From Campylobacteraceae bacterium (GTDB lineage Bacteria > Campylobacterota > Campylobacteria > Campylobacterales > Campylobacteraceae): a stretch of DNA of 5,719 bases. Below are positions 5,470 to 5,719 of this stretch, piece after piece. The stretch spans positions 1 to 5,719 of the forward strand of contig JAITNC010000009.1 in assembly GCA_031290675.1 (NCBI GenBank). The letters are read 5' to 3'. The number at the start of each line of letters is the position of its first letter. The first letter of the stretch is position 1. Below the pieces are notes generated by a model, which was not told the origin of the DNA, searched no databases, and worked only from the letters and a program-made list of their open reading frames with translations. The position numbers were made by a program, and so were the translations under genes.

Positions 5470-5509
5470 CTGAGATTGCCACGTCGCTTCGCTCCTCGCA
5501 ATGACACAA
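5470..5509 (-). repeat. Palindromic intergenic repeat, copy E (sub-type 2, inverted)
   Basis: Read on the minus strand it starts TTGTGTCATTGCGAG and ends GTGGCAATCTCAG. It shares both extended flanks with copy B (4994-5033), which suggests B and E come from one longer unit than D, whose right side ends CCA. Confidence 0.87.
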
Positions 5510-5556
5510 TGGGACGGCTTAGTGAATGCCAAATTTGCATAATTTTAACGACGTAA

Positions 5557-5654
5557 TTTTGTGTCTATATAAGGCAGTTTGAAAATTTGGCGAGGCGCAT
5601 ACGCATTGGTATGTAACGAAGCCAAGTTGAAAACAACGCCATATTGACGCAAAA
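5557..5654. repeat. 98-nt imperfect long hairpin, candidate structured RNA or element end
   Basis: Outermost arms TTTTGTGTC (5557-5565) and GACGCAAAA (5646-5654) pair with one wobble. After a T/T mismatch come ATAT/ATAT, a two-A bulge, GGC/GCC, a single A bulge and GTT/AAC (5577-5579 with 5635-5637). An internal loop holding GAAAA on both sides follows, then TTTGGC/GCCAAG (5586-5591 with 5621-5626), another internal loop and the apical stem GCATAC/GTATGT with loop GCATTG. No open frame crosses it. The bulges on matching sides look like an RNA rather than a simple palindrome. I do not recognise the family, and the strand is unknown. Confidence 0.6.
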
Positions 5655-5658
5655 GAGC

Positions 5659-5684
5659 GAGCCAGAGAACATAAAAGGTGGCTC
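5659..5684. repeat. 6-bp stem-loop GAGCCA / TGGCTC
   Basis: A perfect stem with a 14-nt purine-rich loop (GAGAACATAAAAGG), starting 4 nt after the 98-nt hairpin. Downstream, AAGTT (5696-5700) can pair with AACTT (5712-5716), so the structured region may continue past the window edge. Confidence 0.4.
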
Positions 5685-5719
5685 AGGAGATATCAAAGTT
5701 ATTTCTTGTAAAACTTCTC

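Noticed and set aside
4925..5509. CRISPR array
   Set aside because: The five repeats are irregularly spaced (from under 10 to over 250 nt), one is inverted, and they vary in the centre; no uniform spacers and no cas gene.
5349..5556. Overlapping open frames on both strands around 5349-5556 of about 60 codons
   Set aside because: Both run through repeat copies D and E and the AT-rich core; their ends are only repeat sequence in translation.
5557..5654. Integron attC site
   Set aside because: The folded shape is suggestive, but the core sites (GTTRRRY and its partner) are not present at the ends and no cassette or integrase is seen.

Overview
The window looks like chromosomal DNA from a campylobacterotal (epsilonproteobacterial) organism. 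The evidence is a long-form hibernation factor, a short (598-residue) RecG, and a futalosine-pathway menaquinone gene (mqnC) next to an M16-family protein, an arrangement I recall from Helicobacter-type genomes. Genus and species cannot be fixed from the sequence alone.

Layout. At 1-507 (+) is the 3' part of hpf, a long-form ribosome hibernation factor whose first few codons lie outside the window. It ends in a rho-independent terminator (523-551) whose U-tract overlaps the stop codon of the convergent recG. From 4671 down to 550, all on the minus strand, lies a compact three-gene cluster: mqnC (menaquinone biosynthesis), an M16 peptidase homologue that has lost its zinc motif, and recG (branched-DNA helicase). 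mqnC and the M16 gene overlap by ATGA, and the M16 gene and recG overlap by 29 nt, so they are probably one mRNA read from a promoter near 4706-4711. The proteins act in different processes (quinone synthesis, peptidase or chaperone work, replication-fork and recombination repair), so the link is co-expression rather than one pathway.

Divergent from mqnC is a probable tiny gene (4785-4865, +): a 26-residue, almost entirely hydrophobic peptide with a TTG start, a well-placed AAGGA and a TATAAT box. Gene finders would miss it.

From about 4866 to the right end (some 850 nt) there is no convincing gene. The stretch is a dense mosaic of palindromic repeats. It has five copies (four +, one -) of a 32-40 nt element with arms GTCATTGCGAG and CGTGGCAATC, in two sub-types, with compensatory base changes between copies. 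It also has a perfect 11-bp hairpin, a nested triple inverted repeat of about 120 nt, two short back-to-back hairpins, an AT-rich segment flanked by inverted repeat copies, and a 98-nt imperfect hairpin followed by another stem-loop at the right edge. Short open frames here only translate the repeats.

Most worth checking are the tiny hydrophobic ORF, the two competing starts of the zinc-less M16 protein (with or without an N-terminal hydrophobic segment), and the long structured hairpin at 5557-5654. I see no CRISPR array, transposase, tRNA or rRNA.
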